A DNA stretch of 55,636 nt from an uncultured Bacteroidales bacterium (lineage in GTDB: Bacteria > Bacteroidota > Bacteroidia > Bacteroidales > F082). Of this stretch, positions 33,073 to 41,597 are shown in pieces. Below the pieces are notes generated by a model. That model saw only the letters and a list, made by a program, of their open reading frames with translations. It was not told where the DNA came from and did not search any database. The stretch covers positions 1-55,636 of the forward strand of contig CAJOEP010000021.1 in the NCBI GenBank assembly GCA_905233445.1, given 5' to 3'. The position numbers were made by a program, and so were the translations under genes. Every line of letters begins with the position of its first letter. Within the stretch, counting starts at the first letter, position 1.

Positions 33073-33187
33073 AACTTCAGGGCAAGGTGAAATTCCTTTC
33101 CGGCGGTGACAGTCCGCGACTTCCTTTGGGAACTGATTCGGTGAAATTCCGAAACCGACGGTTAAAGTCCGGATGAGAGAAGTTTTG
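33073..33187 (+). ncRNA. FMN riboswitch (RFN element)
   Basis: The conserved blocks of the RFN aptamer occur in order: cttcagggcaaggtgaaatt, ccggcggtgacagtccgcga, gattcggtgaaattccgaa, accgacggttaaagtccgga, then tgagagaag. The closing stem pairs aacttc with gaagtt. It binds FMN and turns the downstream riboflavin genes off. The next element is an intrinsic terminator whose T-run touches the ribD start codon, so control is by transcription termination, and masking of the start region is also possible. Confidence 0.97.
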
Positions 33188-33212
33188 TTTGTTTAAATTT
33201 TTCAAAAATGAT

Positions 33213-33240
33213 GCCCTGATATTGATTTAGGGCTTTTTTT
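33213..33240 (+). terminator. Riboswitch-controlled intrinsic terminator
   Basis: Stem gccct / agggc (33213-33217 and 33229-33233) followed by seven T, ending exactly at the base before the ribD ATG. It is the expression platform of the FMN riboswitch. Confidence 0.8.
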
Positions 33241-34395
33241 ATGTCATATTGCGAAAAAGACATCGAGTTTATGCGGCGCGCCATCGAGCTCGCCAAGAAG
33301 GGCGGAGGATACGTCCATCCGAATCCTTTGGTGGGTTGCGTGGTCGTGAAAGACGGTGAGATAATTGCCGAAGGATATCACGAAAAATACGGTGAATTTC
33401 ACGCTGAACGTAATGCTTTATTACGTTGTCAATCAGAAACTAAAGGCGCTTTACTTTATGTAACACTTGAACCTTGTTGCCATTACGGGAAAACGCCTCC
33501 TTGCACTGAAATAATCATTGAAAAAGGTATCAAAAAAGTCTTCGTCGGCATCCTCGATCCTAATCCTCTTGTGGCAGGAAAAGGCGTTAAAATTTTGCAG
33601 GATGCTGGCATTGAGGTCGAGGTTGGACTTTGTGATGATGAGATTCGTGAAATGAACAAAGTCTTCTTGAAATACATCACCACAAAGCGTCCTTACGTCA
33701 TTATGAAGACCGCGATGACGCTTGATGGCAAAATAGCAGCTTTTACTGGTGATTCCAAGTGGGTGACGAACGAGGAATCGCGGAAGATGGTTCATAAGTT
33801 GCGTAGCGAAATAGCAGGCGTAATCGTTGGAATCGGCACAGTATTAGCAGACGACCCTATGCTGAATGTCAGGTTAGAAGGTGAACATCATCAGCCGATA
33901 CGCATTGTGGTTGATTCAAATTTAAGAATACCGATTGATTCTCAATTGGTTAGAACCGCAAAAGAATACAGAACGATAATTGCTACCCCAAAACCGCACG
34001 CAGAAATCGCAGAAAACGCGGAAATGGACAACCACGAATTATTAGCTCGCAAGCGAGCCGATCTCGCAGAGTTGGGTATGGAAATAATTGAATGTCAATC
34101 TATTAACAACCACGTTGATATTAACGATTTGATGACCAAATTAGGAGCAATGGGCATTGATTCACTTCTTCTTGAAGGTGGCGGGACCATAAACGCAGCA
34201 TTCCTAGAGGCCGGTTGTGTTGATGAGGTCTGGGCGTTCATCGCACCAAAAATTATCGGTGGAGAAGGCGCGAAAACACCTGTTTCCGGCAATGGAATCG
34301 AAAAAATGAGCGATGCAATACAATTGCAAAACATTGATATTCAAAATATTAACGGAGATATTTTAATTAAAGGAAAGATATGTTCACGGGAATAA
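33241..34395 (+). CDS. ribD: Bifunctional riboflavin biosynthesis deaminase/reductase RibD
   Basis: 384 residues. The N-terminal deaminase has zinc ligands in HAERNAL and PCCHYGKTPPC. The C-terminal reductase begins near RPYVIMKTAMTLDGKIA and includes SKWVTNEESR and LLLEGGGTINAAF. It carries out the second and third steps of riboflavin synthesis. First gene after the FMN riboswitch. Residues about 252-276 (HAEIAENAEMDNHELLARKR, then ADLAEL) are encoded by repeat-like DNA (33995-34067) resembling the pncB-nuclease intergenic repeats, and seem to be an in-frame insertion in the reductase domain. The last 16 bp overlap ribE. Confidence 0.95.
   Translation: MSYCEKDIEFMRRAIELAKKGGGYVHPNPLVGCVVVKDGEIIAEGYHEKYGEFHAERNALLRCQSETKGALLYVTLEPCCHYGKTPPCTEIIIEKGIKKVFVGILDPNPLVAGKGVKILQDAGIEVEVGLCDDEIREMNKVFLKYITTKRPYVIMKTAMTLDGKIAAFTGDSKWVTNEESRKMVHKLRSEIAGVIVGIGTVLADDPMLNVRLEGEHHQPIRIVVDSNLRIPIDSQLVRTAKEYRTIIATPKPHAEIAENAEMDNHELLARKRADLAELGMEIIECQSINNHVDINDLMTKLGAMGIDSLLLEGGGTINAAFLEAGCVDEVWAFIAPKIIGGEGAKTPVSGNGIEKMSDAIQLQNIDIQNINGDILIKGKICSRE
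33995..34067. repeat. Mosaic of family-C and family-D repeats inside ribD
   Basis: cgcacgcagaaatcgcag then aaaacgcggaaat resembles the 'cgcagaactcgcagaaaacg' type block at 38977-39010. The following accacgaatta resembles the start of the 'accacgaat' block at 39119. It ends with a perfect hairpin gctcgc-aa-gcgagc and tctcgcagag. All in frame. Confidence 0.65.
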
Positions 34396-35021
34396 TTGAA
34401 GAAATCGGCAAGGTGAAGGCGATAGTGCGACATGCAAATAGCATCAAGCTGACTATTGCGGTGAAGAAGATTTTGGACGACATCCATATCGGCGACAGCA
34501 TCTGCACAAACGGCGTTTGTCTGACGGTTACCACATTCGATGACGGCTCTTACTGCGCCGACGTGATGCCTGAAACGATGAACCGTACCAATTTCAAAAA
34601 CTTGAGAATCAATGATTTAGTGAATTGTGAACGTGCAATGCCTGCCAATGGCAGATTCGGCGGACATATCGTCTCGGGGCACATCGACGGCACTGGCGTT
34701 ATCTCAAAAATGACTCGCGACGACAAGGCAATCCGGATGAAAATCGAGACCAGACCAGAGATTTTGAGATATATCGTTGAAAAAGGCTCAATCACCATTG
34801 ACGGTATCTCATTGACAGTCACCGATGTAAGCAGCTTCGACTTTGGCGTTTCGATTATACAACACACTCGGGATGTGACGACATTAACGAAGAAAAAGAT
34901 TGGCGAAACCGTGAATTTGGAAAACGATATCGTTGGAAAATATATCGAACAATTTGTTGGCAACATAACTGCCCAACATGATGAAAAACTACTTAACTTA
35001 TTGAAAGATAATAATTTTTAA
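34380..35021 (+). CDS. ribE: Riboflavin synthase alpha chain
   Basis: 213 residues. It joins two lumazine molecules to give riboflavin. It shows the internal duplication of lumazine-binding domains: MFTGIIEEIGKV at the start, then GGHIVSGHIDGTGVI opening the second half, with SICTNGVCLTV and GSITIDGISLTV as the paired motifs. It overlaps ribD by 16 bp and is 5 bp from ribBA, so it belongs to the riboswitch-controlled operon. Confidence 0.96.
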   Translation: MFTGIIEEIGKVKAIVRHANSIKLTIAVKKILDDIHIGDSICTNGVCLTVTTFDDGSYCADVMPETMNRTNFKNLRINDLVNCERAMPANGRFGGHIVSGHIDGTGVISKMTRDDKAIRMKIETRPEILRYIVEKGSITIDGISLTVTDVSSFDFGVSIIQHTRDVTTLTKKKIGETVNLENDIVGKYIEQFVGNITAQHDEKLLNLLKDNNF

Positions 35022-35026
35022 TATAA

Positions 35027-36259
35027 ATGAACAAGGATTTTAATACTATTGAGGAAGCTTTGGAAGACCTTCGCGCAGGTAAAATGATCATCGTGGTTGA
35101 TGATCCTGACCGCGAAAACGAGGGCGATTTGATTTGTGCGGCTGAGTTTGCGACCGTTGAAAACGTGAATTTTATGGCGTCATACGGCAAAGGTTTGATT
35201 TGTATGCCAATGAGTTCTGATATTTGCAAGCGATTGAAACTCAATCAGATGGTAGTTGAAAATACTGATAATCACTGCACTGCGTTTACAGTTTCTATTG
35301 ATTACAAAGATACCACAACGGGTATTTCGGCTGTAGAGCGTTCAATCACAGCCATGAAAGTTGTCGAAGACGGCGTAAGAGCAGAGGATTTCCGTCGTCC
35401 TGGACACATGTTCCCGCTTGAAGCCCGTCAGGGTGGAGTGCTGAAACGTGGCGGTCACACTGAGGCTACCGTCGATTTGATGCGCCTCGCTGGACTCAAG
35501 GAATGCGGTCTTTGCTGCGAGATTATGCGTGAGGACGGCACCATGATGCGCACAACTGAATTGATTCAATTTGCAAAGGCTAACAACTTGAAAATCACTT
35601 CGATAGCAGAGTTGATTAAATATCGTCGCAAGACTGAAGTACTGGTTGAACGTGTTACAGAAGCCGAATTGCCAACAAAATATGGCACTTTCAGAGCTAT
35701 AGGTTATGTTGATAAGATCACTGGTGAGCATCATGTGGCATTGGTGAAAGGCGATTTGAGCACTCCAGAACCAGTGCTTTGCCGTGTGCACTCAGAATGC
35801 TTGACTGGCGACGCTTTCGGTTCGATGCGTTGCGACTGTGGCGAGCAGCTGCAGGAGGCTATGCGCCGTATCGAGGCAAAGGGCAGGGGAGTTTTGCTCT
35901 ATCTCCGTCAGGAAGGCCGCGGTATCGGCTTGATTAACAAACTGAAAGCTTACACCTTGCAGGACAAAGGAATGGATACCGTTGAAGCTAACCTCGCACT
36001 CGGTTTTGCTGCCGACTTAAGAGATTACGGCACGGGCGCTGAAATTTTGGCCGACCTTGGCGCTAAGAAAATCATTGTTATGACCAATAACCCGATGAAA
36101 ATCAGTGGCTTGGAAGGATATGGCATCGAAATCGTCGGTCGTGAGCCAATCGAGATGACCTGCAATGAAAAGGATGCTTTCTATCTTTACACTAAATACA
36201 AGAAAATGGGGCATATGCTTCATGTGAAAGAAGTCAGAAGACAGGAGACAGAAGACTGA
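35027..36259 (+). CDS. ribBA: Bifunctional DHBP synthase / GTP cyclohydrolase II
   Basis: 410 residues. The N-terminal half is RibB ([16 protein letters not shown] acidic metal loop; [17 protein letters not shown]), making dihydroxybutanone phosphate from ribulose-5-phosphate. The C-terminal half is RibA (zinc ligands in [29 protein letters not shown]), opening GTP to start the purine branch. Together they supply both precursors to RibH and RibD. The final residues RRQETED are translated from a simple repeat (agaagacaggagacagaag), another stop-proximal repeat, so the original C terminus was probably changed. Confidence 0.97.
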   Translation: MNKDFNTIEEALEDLRAGKMIIVVDDPDRENEGDLICAAEFATVENVNFMASYGKGLICMPMSSDICKRLKLNQMVVENTDNHCTAFTVSIDYKDTTTGISAVERSITAMKVVEDGVRAEDFRRPGHMFPLEARQGGVLKRGGHTEATVDLMRLAGLKECGLCCEIMREDGTMMRTTELIQFAKANNLKITSIAELIKYRRKTEVLVERVTEAELPTKYGTFRAIGYVDKITGEHHVALVKGDLSTPEPVLCRVHSECLTGDAFGSMRCDCGEQLQEAMRRIEAKGRGVLLYLRQEGRGIGLINKLKAYTLQDKGMDTVEANLALGFAADLRDYGTGAEILADLGAKKIIVMTNNPMKISGLEGYGIEIVGREPIEMTCNEKDAFYLYTKYKKMGHMLHVKEVRRQETED

Positions 36260-36277
36260 ATGTAGTTGCGGATTGCA

Positions 36278-36308
36278 TCCGTCCGTACTAAAACGTCCTT
36301 CGGACGGA
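36278..36308. repeat. Inverted repeat tccgtccg ... cggacgga between ribBA and ribH
   Basis: Exact 8 bp arms with a 15 base loop. The 193 bp gap also holds repeated aaacaaattttatacaaatt and gaaaaatttgaa words and a ctcgccgtaggcgacggg hairpin. No confident promoter was identified, so ribH may still be read through from the operon. Confidence 0.6.
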
Positions 36309-36452
36309 AATTAAACAAATTTTATACAAATTAAACAAAAATAAGAAAGTAATAATTTGAAAAATTTGAATTGAATTTGAAAAATTTCTCGCCGTAGGCG
36401 ACGGGAAAATGAGTTTTTAAATATTGAATATTAAATCTTTAAATTAATAATT

Positions 36453-36914
36453 ATGAACATTTTAGAAGGAAAATTATTGGCAGAAGGCCAGAAAATCGCT
36501 ATCGTGGCCGGCCGTTTCAACGAAATCATCACCAACAAGCTGTTGGGTGGCGCCATCGACGCTTTCAAACGTCACGGCGGAGATGAGAAAAACATTGATA
36601 TCGCTTGGGTTCCGGGCGCTTTCGAGATCCCGCTCGTAGCAAAGAAGATGGCTGCCAGCAAGAAATACGACGCTGTCGTGTGCCTCGGTGCCGTTATCCG
36701 TGGTGCAACACCTCATTTCGACATGGTTGCAAATGAAGCTACAAAAGGCATCGCTCAAGTCGGCCTGCAGACCGAAGTGCCAGTGATCTTTGGCGTTCTC
36801 ACAACCGACAGCATCGAACAAGCCGTTGAACGTGCTGGTTCAAAGGCAGGAAACAAAGGCTACGATGCAGTGACTACTGCGATTGAGATGGTTAATTTGT
36901 TGAAGCAGATTTAG
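36453..36914 (+). CDS. ribH: 6,7-dimethyl-8-ribityllumazine synthase
   Basis: 153 residues. It condenses the RibD product with dihydroxybutanone phosphate to give lumazine and assembles into shells in many bacteria. Motifs: [30 protein letters not shown] and [20 protein letters not shown] (catalytic His in TPHFD). Last gene of the riboflavin cluster, after a 193 bp repeat-rich gap. A repeat of ttagtcgttagtctttag words follows its stop codon at 36914-36950. Confidence 0.97.
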   Translation: MNILEGKLLAEGQKIAIVAGRFNEIITNKLLGGAIDAFKRHGGDEKNIDIAWVPGAFEIPLVAKKMAASKKYDAVVCLGAVIRGATPHFDMVANEATKGIAQVGLQTEVPVIFGVLTTDSIEQAVERAGSKAGNKGYDAVTTAIEMVNLLKQI

Positions 36915-36978
36915 TCTTTAGTCGTTAGTCTTTAGACCTTAGACTTTAGAGGAGACGTCATATTTATTTATGGCGTCT

Positions 36979-37455
36979 TTATTTCCATGATTTATATGGA
37001 TTTTTCGACAGATACGAGTTATAATACCTTTTATCGCCCGTAACCTCTTTCCCCAACCAATTTGGCTTGTCAAAAGCGTCATTTTCGCTTTCAAGCTCGA
37101 TTTCTGCCATGATGAGACCTTCGTTATCTCCATGAAACTCATCGACTTCCCATGTGTGCTTGCCATCGGTGTTTCTTATAAGATAACGGGTTTTGTCGAT
37201 GATGCCTGGCTCTGCAAGTTGCAGTAATGACTGGGCATCTTGCAACGGAATCTCTTTTTCCCATTCAAAACGTGAGACGCCGGTTTCATCAGCGGCTCCT
37301 TTGATGGTGATGTAGCCTTTCTCGCCCTTAACTCTCACTCGCACAACACGTTGCGGCACGCTGCTGAGGTATCCTTGGGTGATTCTTACTGAGCCGTATG
37401 CCTCTTTTTTGAAGTCACCACAGATTAAAAACTTCCGTTCAATCTCCTGAGCCAT
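36979..37455 (-). CDS. CYTH-domain protein (class IV adenylate cyclase/triphosphatase-like)
   Basis: 158 residues. The N-terminal ExExK signature is EIERKF at residues 4-9, followed by alternating basic and acidic strands typical of the CYTH tunnel (RVVRVRVKGEKGYITIKG, FEWEKEIP, WEVDEFHGDNEGLIMAEIEL). Small stand-alone members hydrolyse inorganic triphosphate or related polyphosphates; the substrate here is not known. It lies 3 bp after pncB on the same strand. Confidence 0.88.
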   Translation of the reverse strand: MAQEIERKFLICGDFKKEAYGSVRITQGYLSSVPQRVVRVRVKGEKGYITIKGAADETGVSRFEWEKEIPLQDAQSLLQLAEPGIIDKTRYLIRNTDGKHTWEVDEFHGDNEGLIMAEIELESENDAFDKPNWLGKEVTGDKRYYNSYLSKNPYKSWK

Positions 37456-37458
37456 AAC

Positions 37459-38934
37459 TCATTCTTTTTCAAACTCTTCAATCTCTTTGACGATGTTATT
37501 GATAAGTCTTTCCTTCAAATCGTAAAGGTCGTCGGAAATGTCGCATTTGTAGTAGTGCGGGTTGATGAGACGTTTCTCAGTGTCGTCGAGGTGGGCGAGG
37601 TTGTCGAGGTAATAATTGCGCTTCTCAGTTATCGAGACGTACTCCACAATCGGTTTGCCGTCCTTCATCACCTGCGGCTGCAAGATGCGGTATTCGTATT
37701 CTCCTGGTTGGAAGGTTCTTGTTTTTAAAGGGTCATACTCATCGCGAAGGGTTATTTCTTCATGATTTTCAATGGCTTTCGCCAACTTATCGCCACGCAG
37801 ACAGGTTACATCAACTTTGAATTTGTTGTTTTTGATGATGCGATATGTGATCTGGAAACCTGGATTGATGAGCTTGCTGCTTTCTTCTGAACGCTTTAAA
37901 ACCGGCATATCGTCGACCTGGACGAGCTTGTAAACATTGCCGAAACAAGGGTTATGCTTGCTTGTCGCAATTGCGTCGCCCACGCCGTAACTATCGACCT
38001 TGCAGCCCTGACGCTCAAGTTCTGTGATGAGATATTCGTCTAACGCATTGGTTGCGAATATCTTACAATTCTTAAGACCAGCCTCGTCGAGCATATCGCG
38101 GGCTTTTATTGAGAGGTAGGTAAGGTCGCCGCTGTCGAGACGGATGCCGTAGCCGTAAGGGTAGGAGTCGTCTATTCCGTTGGCTTTGAAGGCCTTAATC
38201 GCGTTTTTGACGCCGCATTTAAGTGTGTCGTATGTGTCGACGAGGAGTATCAGCACCTCGTTTTTGTGGGTCTTGATATATTTGTCGAATGCTTCGTATT
38301 CGCCTTTCACCGTCGGGCCGAACGATGTCACGTAGCTGTGCGCCATTGTTCCTGAAGCAGGGAAACCGAACTCCACGCCAGTGACGATGTTGGAGGTGTT
38401 CTGGCAACCGCCGATAAATGCCGCTTTTCCGCCGTAGATGGCAGCCCAAGGGCCGTGAGCGCGACGGCTTCCGAACTCACTGACAGGCTTGGTGGTGCTT
38501 CGTGTCACACGCGACGCCTTTGTCGCCACCGCCATCTGGTGGTTCATGATGCAAAGCATAGGAGTCTCCAAGACTTGCGCCTCGATGATAGGGCCTTCGA
38601 TAGTGATAATCGGCTCTTTCGGGAATGCGATTTCGCCCTCGCGCATGGCGTAGATGTTGCCTGTGAACTTCATTTTGGCAAAATACTTGCGCACTTCTTC
38701 GTATTCGTCGCCCGGGAGGAACTGCTCGAAGAAGCTTTCGTCAGCTTTTCCAAGGCCTTCCACCATTTTCAACACTTCGCGCACGCCGCTCACCACAGCC
38801 CAGTTGTTGGTATCCGGAGCCTTGCGGTAGAAGAGGTTGAAAACAGCGCGTTTGTCCTTCATCCCATTGTCGTAGAACGACTTGCCCATCGTATATTGAT
38901 ACTTGTCGGAGCAATAAGAAGCATTTATTTCCAT
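37459..38934 (-). CDS. pncB: Nicotinate phosphoribosyltransferase
   Basis: 491 residues from ATG 38934 (MEINASYCSDKYQYTMGKSF). The frame is open further upstream to 39039, but that stretch translates repeat DNA (family C) and is not family-like. The enzyme makes nicotinate mononucleotide from nicotinate and PRPP in NAD salvage. Motifs: SEFGSRRAHGPWAAIYGGKA (with the His region) and YGIRLDSGDLTYLS (PRPP/nucleotide region). Downstream is the CYTH gene, 3 bp away. Confidence 0.93.
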   Translation of the reverse strand: MEINASYCSDKYQYTMGKSFYDNGMKDKRAVFNLFYRKAPDTNNWAVVSGVREVLKMVEGLGKADESFFEQFLPGDEYEEVRKYFAKMKFTGNIYAMREGEIAFPKEPIITIEGPIIEAQVLETPMLCIMNHQMAVATKASRVTRSTTKPVSEFGSRRAHGPWAAIYGGKAAFIGGCQNTSNIVTGVEFGFPASGTMAHSYVTSFGPTVKGEYEAFDKYIKTHKNEVLILLVDTYDTLKCGVKNAIKAFKANGIDDSYPYGYGIRLDSGDLTYLSIKARDMLDEAGLKNCKIFATNALDEYLITELERQGCKVDSYGVGDAIATSKHNPCFGNVYKLVQVDDMPVLKRSEESSKLINPGFQITYRIIKNNKFKVDVTCLRGDKLAKAIENHEEITLRDEYDPLKTRTFQPGEYEYRILQPQVMKDGKPIVEYVSITEKRNYYLDNLAHLDDTEKRLINPHYYKCDISDDLYDLKERLINNIVKEIEEFEKE

Positions 38935-38974
38935 TACAAATCCTAATTTTTTGCAAAGGTATAACATTTTTTTC

Positions 38975-39204
38975 AAAGTCTCACGCAGAACTCGCAGAAA
39001 ACGCAGAAATTTCTGTTCTTTCATCTTATCCTTCCACAATGATTTGGTTCGCTGACGCTCACGTATCTCGCAGATTTAGATTGTAATTTCGACCGAAGTG
39101 GAGAAATCTCCTGTAAAATAACCACGAATAACACTAATCTTCACGAATTATAGATGAAATATGATGAAAATTCGTGTGGATTCGTGTTGATTCGTGGTAA
39201 AAAA
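38975..39204. repeat. Intergenic mosaic of three interspersed repeat families (C, B, D)
   Basis: Between pncB and the nuclease gene the DNA is made of: family C (tctcacgcagaactcgcaga, aaacgcagaaatttc, and later ctcacgtatctcgcagattt); family B (taatttcgaccgaagtgg then agaaatctcc, 39085-39112); and family D, an inverted pair aaccacgaataacactaatc ... ggattcgtgttgattcgtgg (39116-39200). Copies of each family are also inside coding genes in this window. Confidence 0.8.
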
Positions 39205-39209
39205 AACAT

Positions 39210-39217
39210 TATTTTTG
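39210..39217 (+). promoter_or_regulatory. -7 box for the secreted nuclease
   Basis: TATTTTTG right after the family-D inverted repeat. The expected transcription start, about 39222-39224, falls on the first ATG of the frame, which argues for the second ATG (39237) as the real start. Confidence 0.6.
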
Positions 39218-39236
39218 CAAAATGAAATTAGTATTT

Positions 39237-40001
39237 ATGAGAAAGTTATTTTTGTTTTTATTTATTGTTTTTACAAGTTTATTCGTTTTCGCTCAGAAGC
39301 CGATAAACCTTGAAAACGTTGAGATTCCGGGAAAGATTAAAGGTCGCACCGAGCGTGTGATTGTGCATAAGGGCTACACCGTTTCGTACAATGCCGACTG
39401 GAAAATCCCGAATTGGGTGGCGTACGAGTTGACAGATGTTGAGGTGGCAGGTGAGGAGCCTCGGGCGAAGAAGTTCGTGCCTGACCCGATGGTGCCGAAA
39501 TATGAGTCGGCGACTACCGACGACTACAAGAACTCTGGTTGGGACCGCGGTCACATGGCGCCGGCTGCCGACATGAAATGGCATCCGCAGGCGATGAAGG
39601 AGTCGTTTTATCTGTCGAATGTCTGCCCGCAGAACAGGAATCTCAACGCAGGCGTATGGAAAGATTTGGAGGAGCAGGTTCGCGACCTTGCATCGCAGAA
39701 AGGGCATATTTATGTGGTTTGCGGTCCGATAGTAAGTGCTGATTATCAAACGATTGGAGCTAACAATGTGGTTGTTCCGAGTGCGTTTTTCAAGGTGCTG
39801 TTGCAGGAGGAAGACGGCAATATTTATACAATAGGATTTGTTTATGAAAACGTTGCCGGTCGTCGTCCGATGTCAACTTACGCTATGACTGTTGACGATG
39901 TGGAGGCTCTCACTGGCATTGATTTCTTCCCGTCGTTGCCCGATAAGATTGAGAAAAGGGTGGAGGCTGAGGTTGATTTCACTAAATGGACGGTAAAATA
40001 A
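39237..40001 (+). CDS. Secreted DNA/RNA non-specific endonuclease (NUC1 type)
   Basis: 254 residues from ATG 39237 (MRKLFLFLFIVFTSLFVFAQ, a clean signal peptide); the frame's first ATG at 39222 would be nearly leaderless given the promoter. The beta-beta-alpha-metal nuclease motif is GWDRGHMAPAADMKW, with catalytic His in DRGH and the metal Asn in CPQNRNLNAGVWKDLE. Such enzymes degrade DNA and RNA outside the cell or in the periplasm, for nutrient uptake or defence. The DMT transporter gene starts directly after the stop. Confidence 0.9.
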   Translation: MRKLFLFLFIVFTSLFVFAQKPINLENVEIPGKIKGRTERVIVHKGYTVSYNADWKIPNWVAYELTDVEVAGEEPRAKKFVPDPMVPKYESATTDDYKNSGWDRGHMAPAADMKWHPQAMKESFYLSNVCPQNRNLNAGVWKDLEEQVRDLASQKGHIYVVCGPIVSADYQTIGANNVVVPSAFFKVLLQEEDGNIYTIGFVYENVAGRRPMSTYAMTVDDVEALTGIDFFPSLPDKIEKRVEAEVDFTKWTVK

Positions 40002-40002
40002 T

Positions 40003-40983
40003 ATGTTTTTAGGAGAGCTTATAGCATTGTTCGTTGCTGTTTCGTGGACTGCCACCGCTTTGTTTGCCGAGGTAGGCTCGAAACGCATGGGTTCGTTGCC
40101 GTTCAATACCATAAGAATGACGATGTCGCTCGTGCTTCTCATGGTTACATTATGGCTGGTGATGGGCGTGCCTTATCCTCGTCATGCTGATGGCGGTACA
40201 TGGCTTTGGCTGCTTCTTTCGGGTTTGGTCGGCTATGTCATCGGTGACTACTGCCTGATGCAGGGTTACATCCATATCGGTTCTCGTTTCGGCCAGCTTT
40301 TTATGACACTTTCAGCACCTACGGCAGCTATCACGGGAAGGATTTTTCTTGGTGAGCACATGCGTCCGATAGCTATTGTCGGAATGATTATAACTTTGAG
40401 CGGTATTGCGCTGTCGATACTTTCAAAAAGTGATGGTTCAGAGAATCAGAAATTGCATTTCAAACTACCTGCAAGAGGCATCTTTTATGCCGCGATGGCT
40501 GGCATTTGCCAAGGATTCGGTTTGGTGCTCAGTAAGGTCGGCTTGACGCATTACGATGCGGCTCTTGTAGCGTTAAGCATTTCGCAAGACGCTGTTTTTG
40601 AAGGTGCTATACTGCCTTTGCCGGTGAGCATCAGTGTGCCCATTGCGGCCACTACAATTCGCGCTTACATCGGATTGACGGGCTTTTTCTTGGCTTTGAT
40701 TATCTTCAATAAAGACGGATTAAAGCAATTGCATCGTGCTGTTAACGACCGCAAGGCGATGTGGTGTGTGCTGGCGTCAACCATCTTCGGTCCGTTTATC
40801 GGAGTCAGTGCGTCGTTGCTTGCCACGCAGTACACCTCAACTGGCATCGCGCAGACGCTTTTCGCCCTTACGCCAATCCTTATCATCGCTCCGGCTGCAA
40901 TACTATTCCATCAGAAAGTCACTGTCCGCGAGGTCATAGGCGCTGTCATCAGCGTGGCTGGAGTTTGTTTGTTTTTCATTTAA
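40003..40983 (+). CDS. EamA/DMT-family transporter
   Basis: 326 residues with about ten membrane helices in two EamA repeats. Repeat one starts LGELIALFVAVSWTATALFAEVG, and repeat two is near RGIFYAAMAGICQGFGLVLSKVG. The family exports or imports small metabolites (amino acids, nucleobases, drugs); specificity is unknown. It begins 1 bp after the nuclease stop and ends 11 bp before a UDG-family gene, so the three genes likely share a transcript. Confidence 0.85.
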   Translation: MFLGELIALFVAVSWTATALFAEVGSKRMGSLPFNTIRMTMSLVLLMVTLWLVMGVPYPRHADGGTWLWLLLSGLVGYVIGDYCLMQGYIHIGSRFGQLFMTLSAPTAAITGRIFLGEHMRPIAIVGMIITLSGIALSILSKSDGSENQKLHFKLPARGIFYAAMAGICQGFGLVLSKVGLTHYDAALVALSISQDAVFEGAILPLPVSISVPIAATTIRAYIGLTGFFLALIIFNKDGLKQLHRAVNDRKAMWCVLASTIFGPFIGVSASLLATQYTSTGIAQTLFALTPILIIAPAAILFHQKVTVREVIGAVISVAGVCLFFI

Positions 40984-40994
40984 AACCTTAGATT

Positions 40995-41567
40995 ATGATT
41001 GAGCGCCATCCTTTGCAACCGTTTCTGCCAACCAATGCTAAAGTGCTGTTTTTAGGCAGTTTTCCGCCGCCGAAGAAGCGCTGGTGCATGGAGTTCTTTT
41101 ACCCGAATTTCCTGAACGACCATTGGCGTCTGGAAGGTGAGATCTGGTTTCACGATAAGAACCATTTCGTCGATTTGGAGCGTAAATGCTTTAAAAAAGA
41201 TGAGATAATCGCATTTTTACATGAAAAAGGAATAGCGTTTTTTGACACTGCAATGGCTGTAAACCGGTTGAAAGACAACGCTTCCGATGCGTTTCTTGAA
41301 ATAGTTGAGAGAACCGACATCAGGGCTTTGTTGGCGAAGATGCCACAATGCAAAGCCATCGCCACAACAGGGGAGAAGGCGACTATTGAAGTCTGTAATT
41401 ATTTCAATATCAATGAGATCCCATCGCCAAACACCAAAATTGCATTAGAAAAAGACTTGGTTTTATATCGTTTGCCGTCATCCTCGAGGGCATATCCGCT
41501 GGCGTTTGAGAAGAAAGCGGAGGGGTATGGGAGGATGTTTGAAGAAATTTTTTCAAAAAACTATTGA
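40995..41567 (+). CDS. Uracil-DNA glycosylase superfamily protein
   Basis: 190 residues. Motif 1 AKVLFLGSFPPPKKRW and motif 2 LYRLPSSSRAYPLAFEKK fit the UDG fold (GxxPxx near the N terminus, LPSxS near the C terminus), as in family 4-6/MUG-like enzymes. It would remove uracil or other damaged bases from DNA, but the catalytic Asn/Asp of motif 1 is not evident, so activity is uncertain. The 3' end overlaps the -33 box of the small RNA promoter. Confidence 0.7.
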   Translation: MIERHPLQPFLPTNAKVLFLGSFPPPKKRWCMEFFYPNFLNDHWRLEGEIWFHDKNHFVDLERKCFKKDEIIAFLHEKGIAFFDTAMAVNRLKDNASDAFLEIVERTDIRALLAKMPQCKAIATTGEKATIEVCNYFNINEIPSPNTKIALEKDLVLYRLPSSSRAYPLAFEKKAEGYGRMFEEIFSKNY

Positions 41568-41593
41568 CATTTCAAAATTGTTTTGTATTTTTG
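41564..41593 (+). promoter_or_regulatory. Strong promoter for the small RNA at 41598
   Basis: TTGACA-like -33 (TTG at 41564-41566) and TATTTTTG -7 (41586-41593) with 19 bp between. This is the best match to the Bacteroidetes promoter consensus in the window. No start codon follows. Confidence 0.8.
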
Positions 41594-41597
41594 CAAT

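Noticed and set aside
38935..39039. Upstream extension of the pncB frame
   Set aside because: It translates the family-C repeat (KFLRFLRVLRETLKK) and is not like any nicotinate phosphoribosyltransferase; the family N terminus starts at 38934.
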